From Halobacteriales archaeon QH_6_64_20 (lineage in GTDB: Archaea; Halobacteriota; Halobacteria; Halobacteriales; Halococcaceae): DNA of 47,710 nt. Position 1 is the stretch's first letter, and every line of letters begins with the position of its first letter. The notes beneath the pieces were generated by a model. That model saw only the letters and a list, made by a program, of their open reading frames with translations, did no database searches and was not told the origin of the DNA. The position numbers were made by a program, and so were the translations under genes. This document shows, piece by piece, positions 8,159 through 15,846 of this stretch. Location: the NCBI GenBank assembly GCA_003021235.1, contig PXQR01000011.1, positions 1 to 47,710 on the forward strand, written 5' to 3'.

Positions 8159-8671
8159 ATGGAGCCACTGTTCAGCAACTACTGCACGGACTGTGAATGG
8201 GTCGCCACGCGGGCGGACAACACCGCGGCCGAACTCTCCGAGCGAGCGATCGCACACGCGGTCGAAACCGGCCACAACATCGATTCTACCGTCGACAGAC
8301 CGCCGAACGCCGACGAGAGAGCCGAGGGGGCGGGTGGATCGCCGTTCGACCGGAGCGATCCGGACGACCTGGGTGACCGAAGCGACCGGGGCGATCCGGG
8401 CGACCGAAGTGACTCGGATACCCCTAGCAACCTGGACGATCCGAACGACGGACCCTCGAAGGAGGTCCGTTGTCTGGAGTGTGAGTGGGTCGTCAGCGAC
8501 GAGTCTCACCCGGCGGACGACCTGGCCGAACTCGCCATCGAACACTTCATCGTGACCCAGCACGCCATCGAGGGCGACCGACAGGCAGCGACTGACCGAC
8601 AGGTGCCGAGCGACCGACGAGCGGGGACCGATCGACGGGGACGAGGCGAACCGGCGAGCACCCCCAAGTAG
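8159..8671 (+). CDS. CCHH mini zinc-finger protein, copy 2, with two fingers
   Basis: A 170-residue hydrophilic protein containing the same putative zinc site twice: Cys9, Cys12, His33, His39 and Cys105, Cys108, His129, His135. Both follow C-x2-C-x20-H-x5-H with Trp two residues after the second Cys, exactly as in the protein at 3011-3646. The linker between fingers is a degenerate Asp/Arg/Ser/Gly repeat. A TTTTAC element at 8130-8135 lies about 27 bp before the ATG, indicating a leaderless transcript. The last codons and about 28 bp of downstream sequence recur at 9469-9565. The function is unknown; a nucleic-acid-binding or regulatory partner is a guess from context. Confidence 0.78.
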   Translation: MEPLFSNYCTDCEWVATRADNTAAELSERAIAHAVETGHNIDSTVDRPPNADERAEGAGGSPFDRSDPDDLGDRSDRGDPGDRSDSDTPSNLDDPNDGPSKEVRCLECEWVVSDESHPADDLAELAIEHFIVTQHAIEGDRQAATDRQVPSDRRAGTDRRGRGEPASTPK

Positions 8672-8725
8672 ACGGGCGGACCTCGGGTTCGTCGCCATGG
8701 GAGTGATAACAAACATACATGTTTT

Positions 8726-8753
8726 CACACTCGGTGTGCACACGACGGGTGTG
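8726..8753. promoter_or_regulatory. Nested CACAC/GTGTG palindrome array
   Basis: Four pentamers occur in 28 bp: CACAC, 3 bp, GTGTG, directly CACAC, 5 bp, GTGTG. This makes two hairpins (5-3-5 and 5-5-5) plus a central 10-bp perfect palindrome. It ends at the GTG that would start the decayed HTH_10 copy at 8751, so it could be a former operator. It is preceded by a short AT-rich stretch (8706-8725). Confidence 0.35.
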
Positions 8754-9070
8754 ACCGTCGGTGCTTCCCTGGTTGCTGACGCCGACCGCTCCACTGTCGA
8801 TCGGGCCCTCGCCGACATCGAGAGGGACGGGCGTCCGATCGCCGACGATACCGGCTCTTCGGCGACCGATCGGTGATCCTCCGAACTCCGGGTCGATAGC
8901 GGAGCGACCCTCCGTCGGTTCCATCGGGTGGGTGCCGAGCGCGGTATCGTCTTCGACGTCCGCCGGATCCGCTCCGAACGAGACGGGATCGATACGCCCG
9001 TCGACGATCGATCGGCCGCCGCCGAGGACGACCGACCGGACTCAGTCCGAACTACCGACGGACCACTCGG
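8751..9070 (+). pseudogene. Remnant of a third BAT/HTH_10 regulator
   Basis: From the GTG at 8751 the frame reads MTVGASLVADADRSTVDRAL, matching the start of both intact HTH_10 regulators, and reaches a TGA at 8874. In the same frame from 8877 the sequence continues ELRVDSGATLRRFHRVG and GIVFDVRRI, matching the end of the BAT domain in the intact copies (FRLRALDREALGRF, VRRI). About 80 residues between these parts are missing, and the helix-turn-helix domain is absent; the dispersed repeat starting at 9071 lies where it should be. I read this as a truncated relic of a tandem third copy. Confidence 0.65.
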
Positions 9071-9394
9071 CAGTCTTACCTTACGCAATTGCCCGCCGAA
9101 CAACTGCCAGGGGCGGGACTGAAAAGGACCGACCGCTCGGCGTTCTCGTGAGCGAAGTCGTTCAAGAGACGCTTTGTGTCTTTTGTGATGACGAGGGAGC
9201 CTCGCTTCCTCGAACCATGAACGAGAGCTCGGAAGACGAGCAAAGCGAGTCTTTTGCAGAACTCCGGCGACGTAAGCACGTGAGCGAGCACCGCGAGCGA
9301 ACGCGCGCAACGAGCTGTAGGAGCCGAGCGTGTCGGGGGGTTTCAAACCGTTCTGTACCGCTCTTCTGTCTCATCGTCGCTAACTCAACACCGC
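9071..9394. repeat. Dispersed non-coding repeat, copy A
   Basis: The left end (TACCTTACGCAATTGCCCGC, then CGAACAACTGCCAGGGG and ACTGAAA) and the right end (AGCCGAGCGTGTCGGGGG, TTCTGTACCGC, TCTGTCTCATCGTCGCTAAC) match the ends of copy B at 28337-28851. The interiors differ and this copy is shorter (324 against 515 bp). No transposase or convincing ORF lies inside. Conserved ends with variable interiors suggest a non-autonomous mobile or structured element. It interrupts the relic of the third regulator/zinc-finger unit. Confidence 0.6.
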
Positions 9395-9468
9395 CGATCA
9401 CTCCGGCCTGGTCGAGGGCGATCCGCCTTCGTCCACTCCGATCTCGATCTGTTCGATGACGACGATCC

Positions 9469-9537
9469 GATCGACGGGGACGAGGCGAACCGGCGAGCAG
9501 CTGGGCGAGCGACTGGCCGCCGGGCACCCCCAAGTAG
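9469..9537 (+). pseudogene. C-terminal relic of a third zinc-finger gene
   Basis: This stretch repeats the last codons of the zinc-finger gene ending at 8671 in the same frame (DRRGRGEPAS, then TPK and TAG), with a 27-bp in-frame insertion. About 28 bp after the stop are also shared (8672-8699 and 9538-9565). An in-frame stop just upstream shows that the finger region is gone. Together with the HTH_10 relic at 8751 it marks a third, decayed HTH_10/zinc-finger unit. Confidence 0.55.
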
Positions 9538-9715
9538 ACGGGCGGACCTCGGGTTCGTCGCCATGCGGGCGGCGACTGAAAGCGGGCACTACGCCCGGGC
9601 GACCTCGCGCTTCGGAACCCGATCGACGCTACTCCGCATCGCTTTTTGATCTCGGGAAGGACTGGCGAACGAGACCGCAACGGTATCACGCTACAGGTAG
9701 ACGGTCGATCGGAGC

Positions 9716-10810
9716 ATGCATCGACGGGACTTCCTCGCTGTTAGTGCGAGCGCGGCTGGAGCCCTCGCTGCAGGCTGTACGGCACGGCCCGGCGACGCGG
9801 GCGGATCGAGCGCCGACTGCGGGGATCCGGGAAATCGAGAAACGTATCACAACCCCGTCTTCGAGCCAGTCTTCGCCGATCCCACGGTCACCTGGGCCGA
9901 CGACGGCTTCTTCTACGCGTACGCGACGGCGAACGACTGGGGCGACGGCGAGGGGCTTCGGGTCGTTCCGATCGTCCGCTCGCGCGACCTGGTGCACTGG
10001 GAGTACGTCGGCGAGGTCTTCGAGACGGTTCCCCAGTGGCTCGCCAGGACCGGGCGTGCCGACCGGATCTGGGCACCCGACGTCGCGCGCTACCGGGGGA
10101 AATACTACCTCTACTACTCGCTGGTGAACCGCGGCCCCGACTACCCGCTCGACGCCCAGGGTATCGGCGTCGCCACCGCCGACGATCCGGCAGGCCCGTT
10201 TACCGATCGAGGGAAGCTGTTCCAGGGCTTCGAGGTCGGCGTCTCGAACTCGATCGACCCGCAGTTCTACGTCGAGGACGGCACGCCCCACCTGCTCTGG
10301 GGCAGTCTCAACGGACTGTATCTCACCGAACTCTCGGCCAACGGCCTCAGTCGAGTCGGCGAGAAGACGCAGGTCGCCGGAAACCGCTTCGAGGCCGCCT
10401 ACGTCGTGAAACGCGAGGGCTATTACTACCTGTTCGTCTCGAGTGGCGTGTGTTGTGTCCCGCCGGACGTGACCTACCAGGTCGAGGTCGGCCGGGCGTC
10501 CTCGCTCGCGGGGCCCTACGAGACGAAGTACGGCCGGGATCTGCTGGATTCGTACGGCACGCTCGTGATGACCGAGAGCGACCGCTTTCTGGGGCCGGGG
10601 CACAACTCGATCGTGACCGACGACTGTGGAACGGACTGGCTGTTGTATCACGCCTACGACCGTTCGTCACGGTTCCTCGCGAACGGGCCGGGCGACCCCC
10701 GCCGGTCGCTCATGCTCGACCGACTCGTCTGGACGGAGGGCTGGCCCCGCGTCGAGGGCCGCTCGCCGAGCCTCGCAAGCGAAACACCGGTCGTCGATCC
10801 GAAAGTTTAG
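9716..10810 (+). CDS. Exported lipoprotein, glycoside hydrolase family 43-like
   Basis: A 364-residue secreted glycosidase. It begins MHRRDFLAVSASAAGALAAGC: a twin-arginine motif followed by a lipobox with Cys21, so a Tat-exported, lipid-anchored protein. The body reads as a five-bladed beta-propeller of the GH43 type (arabinanase/xylosidase superfamily). Candidate catalytic acids are the Asp in VFADPTVTW, the Asp in SIDPQFYVEDG and the Glu in RFEAAYVVKREGYYYLF; GPGHNSIVTDD matches the propeller end. It would cleave arabinose- or xylose-containing glycans outside the cell. It stands alone, without neighbouring sugar transport or catabolic genes; the TrmB-like regulators lie upstream, but a link is speculation. 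Confidence 0.85.
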   Translation: MHRRDFLAVSASAAGALAAGCTARPGDAGGSSADCGDPGNRETYHNPVFEPVFADPTVTWADDGFFYAYATANDWGDGEGLRVVPIVRSRDLVHWEYVGEVFETVPQWLARTGRADRIWAPDVARYRGKYYLYYSLVNRGPDYPLDAQGIGVATADDPAGPFTDRGKLFQGFEVGVSNSIDPQFYVEDGTPHLLWGSLNGLYLTELSANGLSRVGEKTQVAGNRFEAAYVVKREGYYYLFVSSGVCCVPPDVTYQVEVGRASSLAGPYETKYGRDLLDSYGTLVMTESDRFLGPGHNSIVTDDCGTDWLLYHAYDRSSRFLANGPGDPRRSLMLDRLVWTEGWPRVEGRSPSLASETPVVDPKV

Positions 10811-11016
10811 GCTTCGAAACCGATCGAGGCCACGCCTCAGAGAACGAAACGTTCGTCCAGTATCGGACGCAGTAGGAGCAATATATCGACGAATCGAGCG
10901 TCTGCATGTGTGTTTGAGACGCTATGGCAAGAATAGTAACGAGAGAAAATTATTTACGAAAGGGCTATATCCGCGGCGACGAACTATAACGATATGTCAG
11001 ACGGGAGGCGACGCTC

Positions 11017-12123
11017 GTGAGCACGCTACAGCACGATCCCGACGAGCGGATACAGGTCCTCGACGCCGAGGGCCGGGTTCGGGAGGGCAGGGAGGTTCCC
11101 GATCTCTCCGACGAGGCCCTCGTCGACATGTACCGGGAGATGCGCCTCGCCCGCCACTTCGACCAGCGGGCGGTGAGCCTCCAGCGTCAAGGTCGGATGG
11201 GAACCTACCCCCCGATGTCGGGCCAGGAGGGCGCGCAGGTCGGTTCTGCCTATGCGCTCGACGACGCCGACTGGATCTTTCCGAGCTATCGTGAACACGC
11301 CGCGTCGCTCGTGCGCGGGCTCTCGTTGCGCCAGACGTTGCTCTACTGGATGGGTTCCGAAGCGGGCAACACGATCCCCGACGACTGTAACATCTTCACC
11401 GTCTCGGTCCCGATCGCCACCCAGATCCCCCACGCGACGGGCGCGGCGTGGGCGTCGAAGCTCAAAGGCGAAAACGCCGCTTTCCTCTGTTACTTCGGCG
11501 ACGGGGCGACCTCGGAGGGCGATTTTCACGAGGGGCTGAACTTCGCCGGCGTGTTCGACACGCCGAACGTTTTCTTCTGTAATAACAACCAGTGGGCGAT
11601 TTCGGTCCCTCGGGACCGTCAGACGGCAAGTGCGACCATCGCCGAGAAGGCAGGGGCCTACGGGTTCGAGGGCGTTCAAGTGGACGGCATGGATCCGCTG
11701 GCCGTCTATCAGGTGACCCGCGACGCGGTCGCGAAGGCGAAAGACCCCGACGAAGGGGAACTGCGCCCGACGCTGATCGAAGCCGTGCAGTATCGCTTCG
11801 GCGCGCATACCACCGCCGACGATCCCTCGGTCTATCGCGAGGACGAGGAAGTCGAACAGTGGCGCGAAAAGGACCCGATCCCGAGGCTCGAAGCGTTCCT
11901 CCGGGAGACCGGTCGGATCGACGACGAGGGACTCGACGCGATCGAGACCGCCGTCGAGGACGGGGTCGCAAACGCCATCGAAGAAGCCGAAGCCGCCTCG
12001 CGGCCCGAACCCGAAGCGATCTTCGAACACGTCTACGAGGGGATGCCGAAACGACTCCGCGAACAGCGCGCGTACCTAGAGCGCCTGCGCGAAACCCACG
12101 GCGACGAGGACTTTTTGGAGTGA
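11017..12123 (+). CDS. pdhA: 2-oxoacid dehydrogenase complex E1 alpha subunit
   Basis: A 368-residue thiamine-diphosphate-dependent subunit. The cofactor motif is clear: [18 protein letters not shown] followed by [10 protein letters not shown]. With E1 beta it decarboxylates a 2-oxoacid and reductively acylates the lipoyl group of E2. The start is the GTG at 11017, preceded by a GGGAGGCG Shine-Dalgarno-like stretch 7 nt upstream; an ATG at 10994 opens only an 8-codon frame whose TGA overlaps this GTG. It heads a tight E1alpha-E1beta-E2 operon. Haloarchaea usually oxidise pyruvate with ferredoxin oxidoreductases, so the true substrate (pyruvate, branched-chain or other oxoacid) is open. Confidence 0.95.
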   Translation: MSTLQHDPDERIQVLDAEGRVREGREVPDLSDEALVDMYREMRLARHFDQRAVSLQRQGRMGTYPPMSGQEGAQVGSAYALDDADWIFPSYREHAASLVRGLSLRQTLLYWMGSEAGNTIPDDCNIFTVSVPIATQIPHATGAAWASKLKGENAAFLCYFGDGATSEGDFHEGLNFAGVFDTPNVFFCNNNQWAISVPRDRQTASATIAEKAGAYGFEGVQVDGMDPLAVYQVTRDAVAKAKDPDEGELRPTLIEAVQYRFGAHTTADDPSVYREDEEVEQWREKDPIPRLEAFLRETGRIDDEGLDAIETAVEDGVANAIEEAEAASRPEPEAIFEHVYEGMPKRLREQRAYLERLRETHGDEDFLE

Positions 12124-12127
12124 TTCG

Positions 12128-13225
12128 ATGAGCCAGCCAACCCAGGACGGAACTCAAACGAACGAGGCCCAGGCGAACGGAACCCGAGCGAACGGAGCAC
12201 GAGAGGAGCGACGAACGGAGAACGATCGACCCGACCCCGAGACCGTCGAGACCGAGAACCTGACGCTCGTCCAAGCGGTCAAGGAAGGCCTTCACGGCGA
12301 GATGACCCGCGACGACCGGGTACTCGTTACCGGCGAGGACATCGGCCGCAATGGAGGCGTCTTTCGCGCCACTCAGGGCCTGTTCGACGAGTTCGGCGAT
12401 GACCGGGTGATCGATACTCCTCTAGCGGAATCGGGCATCGTCGGCACGGCGATCGGGATGGCTTCGCACGGACTCCGACCGGTCGCTGAGATCCAGTTTT
12501 CGGGCTTCGCGTACCCGGCGTTCGACCAGATCGTCTCGCATGCCGCCCGGCTTCGCACGCGGAGTCGCGGGCGCTTTACCTGTCCGCTGACGGTGCGTGC
12601 GCCCTACGGTGGGGGCATTCGCGCACCCGAGCATCACTCCGAATCCAAGGAGGCCTTCTTCGTCCACGAACCGGGGCTCAACGTGGTCGTGCCGAGCACG
12701 CCCTACGACGCGAAGGGCCTGCTCGCGAGTGCGATCCGCGACCCGGACCCCGTGATCTTCCTCGAACCGAAGCTCATCTATCGGGCGTTCCGTGATCCGG
12801 TCCCCGACGAGACCTACACGGTACCTATGGGTGAGGCCGCGGTCCGCCGGGAAGGAAGCGACCTGTCCCTCTTTACCTGGGGCGCGATGACCCGGCCGTC
12901 GCTTGACGCCGCGGCCAACGTCGAAGACGAAATCGACGTCGAGGTGATCGATCTCAGGACGCTGTCGCCGCTCGACAACGAGGCGATCGTCGACTCCTTC
13001 GAGAAGACCGGCCGGGCCGTGGTGGTCCACGAGGCACCCCAGACCGGAGGGCTCGCGGGCGAAATCAACGCGACGATCCAGGAGCAAGCGCTTCTCTACC
13101 AGGAGGCACCGATCGGCCGGGTAACGGGCTTCGACACGCCGTTCCCGCTGTACGCGTTAGAGGACTACTACCTACCGAACGCGACCCGCGTCGAAGAGCA
13201 AATCAGGGAGACGGCCGATTTCTGA
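12128..13225 (+). CDS. pdhB: 2-oxoacid dehydrogenase complex E1 beta subunit
   Basis: A 365-residue partner of the preceding gene, starting 4 nt after its stop. The conserved core begins near residue 42 with NLTLVQAVKEGLHGEMTRDD and includes GEDIGRNGGVFRAT, FAYPAFDQIVSHAARLR and PYGGGIRAPEHHSE, all typical of the transketolase-like beta subunit. The first 40 residues are a low-complexity Asn/Thr/Glu-rich leader with a repeated pattern (QTNEAQANGTRANGAREE) not usual in the family; no ATG close to the core offers a better start. The stop overlaps the E2 start by one base. Confidence 0.95.
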   Translation: MSQPTQDGTQTNEAQANGTRANGAREERRTENDRPDPETVETENLTLVQAVKEGLHGEMTRDDRVLVTGEDIGRNGGVFRATQGLFDEFGDDRVIDTPLAESGIVGTAIGMASHGLRPVAEIQFSGFAYPAFDQIVSHAARLRTRSRGRFTCPLTVRAPYGGGIRAPEHHSESKEAFFVHEPGLNVVVPSTPYDAKGLLASAIRDPDPVIFLEPKLIYRAFRDPVPDETYTVPMGEAAVRREGSDLSLFTWGAMTRPSLDAAANVEDEIDVEVIDLRTLSPLDNEAIVDSFEKTGRAVVVHEAPQTGGLAGEINATIQEQALLYQEAPIGRVTGFDTPFPLYALEDYYLPNATRVEEQIRETADF

Positions 13226-14862
13226 TGGTTCGTGAGTTCGAACTCCCCGACGTCGGTGAAGGCGTCGCGGAAGGCGAGATCGTTTCGTGGTTGGTCGAAC
13301 CGGGCGACGAGGTAAGCGAGGACCAGCCCGTCGCCGAGGTCGAGACGGACAAAGCGGTGGTCGAGGTACCCTCGCCGGTGAACGGATCGGTGAAGGAACT
13401 GCATGCCGAAGCTGGCGCGGTCGTCCCGGTCGGTGAGGTGATCGTTACCTTCGCGGTTGAGGGCGAAGACGTCGAGGACGAAGCGGTAGAGAAGGACGCG
13501 ACGGCCGAAAGCGACGGTGAAGCCGTCGAGACAGGTGAGGAGATCGACACTTCGGACGCCGAAGCGGCGGACGACGGCGCGGCGATTCCCGCGTCGGAAG
13601 GTCGGAGCAGTAGTCGTGTATTCGCCGCGCCGAGCGCTCGACGGCTCGCCCGCGAACTCGGCGTCGACATCGGGCGCGTCGAGGGGTCGGGACCGGCCGG
13701 CCGCGTGAGCGAAGGCGACGTCCGGGCGGCCGCGGGTAACGGCCAGGGAAGTCCACCCGCCACGAAACCGACGGCGAGCGAGTCGGAATCGGTCGGCGGC
13801 GACTCGGGATCGACCGCCGGGCAGGCCGACACCGGTTCGGAGGCGTCGACCGGGGCGGCGACCGCCGAAACCGAAACCGGGTCCGGAGCCGAGGCCGAGG
13901 CTGGGGCCGGAGCCGGAGCTACGGGCACCGCCACTACCGCCGATACCGCCGAGCGCGACCGGACGCTCGCAGCGCCCGCGACCCGTCGTGTGGCCCGGGA
14001 ACTCGACGTCGATCTCGACCGGGTGCCGGCGAGCGAACGGCGAAACGGCGAGGCCTTCGTCTCGAGCGATGCGGTTCGGGAGTACGCCGAGGCCCAGCGA
14101 AAAGCCCAGGAGGCAGACGCACAGGCGGTCTCGGCCGGCGGCGAAACCGGAACCGGAGACGGTGAGCGGGGCGAGCGGGTCCCCTATCAGGGGATCAGGC
14201 GGACGATCGGGCAGGCGATGGAGCGCTCGGCCTACACCGCCCCGCACGTCACCCATCACGACACGATCGACGCGAGTGCGTTGGTCGAGACCCGCGAGCG
14301 ACTACAGCCCGTCGCCGCCGACCGGGGCATCTCGCTCACCTACATGCCGTTAGTTACGAAGGCGTGTGTAGCCGCCCTCCGGGAGTTCCCCTTCCTGAAC
14401 AGCTCGCTCGACGAGGACGCCGAGGAGATCGTGCTCAAAGGCGAGTACAACATCGGCGTCGCGGTCGGCACCGACGCCGGCCTCATGGTACCGGTGGTCG
14501 AAGCGGCGGACCAGAAAGGAATGCTACAGGTCGCCTCGGAGACCAACGAATTGGTCGAAAAAGCCCGTGATCGCTCGATAAGTCGCGAGGAGATGCGGGG
14601 CGGAACGTTTACGATCACCAACTTCGGGGCGATCGGCGGCGAGTACGCCTCTCCGATCATCAACTACCCCGAGACGGCGATCTTGGGGCTGGGCGCGATC
14701 GAGGAACGGCCCGTGGCGATCGACGGCGAGGTCCTCGCGCGGCCGACGTTGCCGCTGTCGCTGTCGATCGATCACCGGGTGATCGACGGGGCGACCGCCG
14801 CGCGATTTACGAACCGTCTCGGGGAGTACCTCGAAGAACCGCGATTGCTGTTGCTCGACTGA
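13225..14862 (+). CDS. pdhC: 2-oxoacid dehydrogenase complex E2, dihydrolipoamide acyltransferase
   Basis: A 545-residue multidomain core subunit. Residues 1-76 are a lipoyl domain with the acceptor Lys43 in ETDKAVVEVPSP. An acidic linker follows, then a peripheral-subunit-binding domain near 132-170 (APSARRLARELGVDIGRVEG), a long Ala/Gly/Glu/Thr linker, and a second binding-like domain near 250-290 (APATRRVARELDVDLDRV). The catalytic acyltransferase domain occupies the C-terminal 235 or so residues and ends with DHRVIDG, catalytic His517 and Asp521. The two binding-like modules are notable, since bacterial E2 proteins usually have one; one may bind E1 and the other E3. The ATG overlaps the E1 beta stop. 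Confidence 0.96.
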   Translation: MVREFELPDVGEGVAEGEIVSWLVEPGDEVSEDQPVAEVETDKAVVEVPSPVNGSVKELHAEAGAVVPVGEVIVTFAVEGEDVEDEAVEKDATAESDGEAVETGEEIDTSDAEAADDGAAIPASEGRSSSRVFAAPSARRLARELGVDIGRVEGSGPAGRVSEGDVRAAAGNGQGSPPATKPTASESESVGGDSGSTAGQADTGSEASTGAATAETETGSGAEAEAGAGAGATGTATTADTAERDRTLAAPATRRVARELDVDLDRVPASERRNGEAFVSSDAVREYAEAQRKAQEADAQAVSAGGETGTGDGERGERVPYQGIRRTIGQAMERSAYTAPHVTHHDTIDASALVETRERLQPVAADRGISLTYMPLVTKACVAALREFPFLNSSLDEDAEEIVLKGEYNIGVAVGTDAGLMVPVVEAADQKGMLQVASETNELVEKARDRSISREEMRGGTFTITNFGAIGGEYASPIINYPETAILGLGAIEERPVAIDGEVLARPTLPLSLSIDHRVIDGATAARFTNRLGEYLEEPRLLLLD

Positions 14863-14993
14863 GCGGTCTCGGTATCCTTCGACCTGTCATATCACCTACT
14901 GTCCCTCTCTTTTTCGCCGTTCGGCTCGCCGGTATCGCCCTTCAGTTCTGCCGGGAGGCGGACGTTTAGGCCGGTTCGAGAACTGCGAGGAGT

Positions 14994-15674
14994 ATGGACG
15001 ATACGTGTGTGATCGTAACGGGCGCGAGCCGGGGACTGGGCGCGAGTGTCGCGCGAGCCTTCGCCGAGGGGGGCGCGTCGGTCGTCGGCTGTTCACGGGA
15101 CGGCGACGCGGTCGAAGCGACCCTCGCGGACGTCAGGAACGCAAAGGGAGTCGAAGCCGACGTCCGCGACGAGGACGACGTCTGGGGACTGATCGACGAC
15201 GCCGCCCGCGCATACGGCGAGATCGACGTCGTGGTCGCGAACGCCGGGATCAATCGCGGCGACCCGGGCGACGCGCCGCTTCCGGCCGAGTCCTACGACG
15301 TCTTCGACGACACGATAGCGACCAATCTCAGGGGCACCTTCGCCACGGTCAAGGAAGCCCTCCCCCGGATGCCCGCCGACGGTCGGGTGCTCGTCCCGTC
15401 GGGGTCGGTCGCTCGGGAGCCAACCGAGGGCATGGGAGCCTACGGCGTCTCGAAGGCCGCCGCCGAGGGACTGGTTCGGGGCTTCGCCGCCGACGCCGAG
15501 CAAGCCGTTGGGGTCGTCGATCCGGGACTAGTAGCCACCGAGATCACCGGCGGGCAGGGGCGCGATCCCGATGAGGTGGGCGAGATGTTCGTCTGGGCGG
15601 CGAGTGACGCTGATCCCGACGAACTCAATGGCGACGTGCTCGACCTGCGCGCCTGGAAGAAAGCGACCCGCTGA
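14994..15674 (+). CDS. Short-chain dehydrogenase/reductase (SDR)
   Basis: A 226-residue classical SDR. The nucleotide site TGASRGLGASVARAF lies near residue 9, NAGIN follows beta4, and the catalytic Ser, Tyr and Lys appear in the GSVAREP and YGVSKAAAEG segments. The substrate is unknown; FabG-like 3-oxoacyl reduction is one possibility. It sits between E2 and E3 of the oxoacid dehydrogenase complex, in the same direction, with 131 bp before and 172 bp after, so it likely has its own promoter but belongs to the same neighbourhood. Confidence 0.88.
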   Translation: MDDTCVIVTGASRGLGASVARAFAEGGASVVGCSRDGDAVEATLADVRNAKGVEADVRDEDDVWGLIDDAARAYGEIDVVVANAGINRGDPGDAPLPAESYDVFDDTIATNLRGTFATVKEALPRMPADGRVLVPSGSVAREPTEGMGAYGVSKAAAEGLVRGFAADAEQAVGVVDPGLVATEITGGQGRDPDEVGEMFVWAASDADPDELNGDVLDLRAWKKATR

Positions 15675-15846
15675 ACGCTCGGAACCGTCGAAACCGAGCG
15701 AAATGCTCGGAACCGCTCGCTTCGCGGATGGACGGTCGAACGTAACGCGACGGCCCGGAGCCGATCTGACAGGGCCGGTCGGGCGGAGCCGGTCGCCGGA
15801 TCGAGTACCCGACTCTCTTTTGTCGATCGCTACCGTCGTCGGGAAT

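Noticed and set aside
9071-9394. CRISPR array or cas locus
   Set aside because: There are no regularly spaced short repeats and no cas genes in the window.
8761-9459. A 232-codon plus-strand ORF
   Set aside because: It runs out of frame through the HTH_10 relic and the dispersed repeat; the relic is in another frame.
15571-15846. Upstream extension of the E3 reading frame
   Set aside because: It overlaps the end of the SDR gene and has no family similarity; the ATG at 15847 has a suitably placed promoter element.
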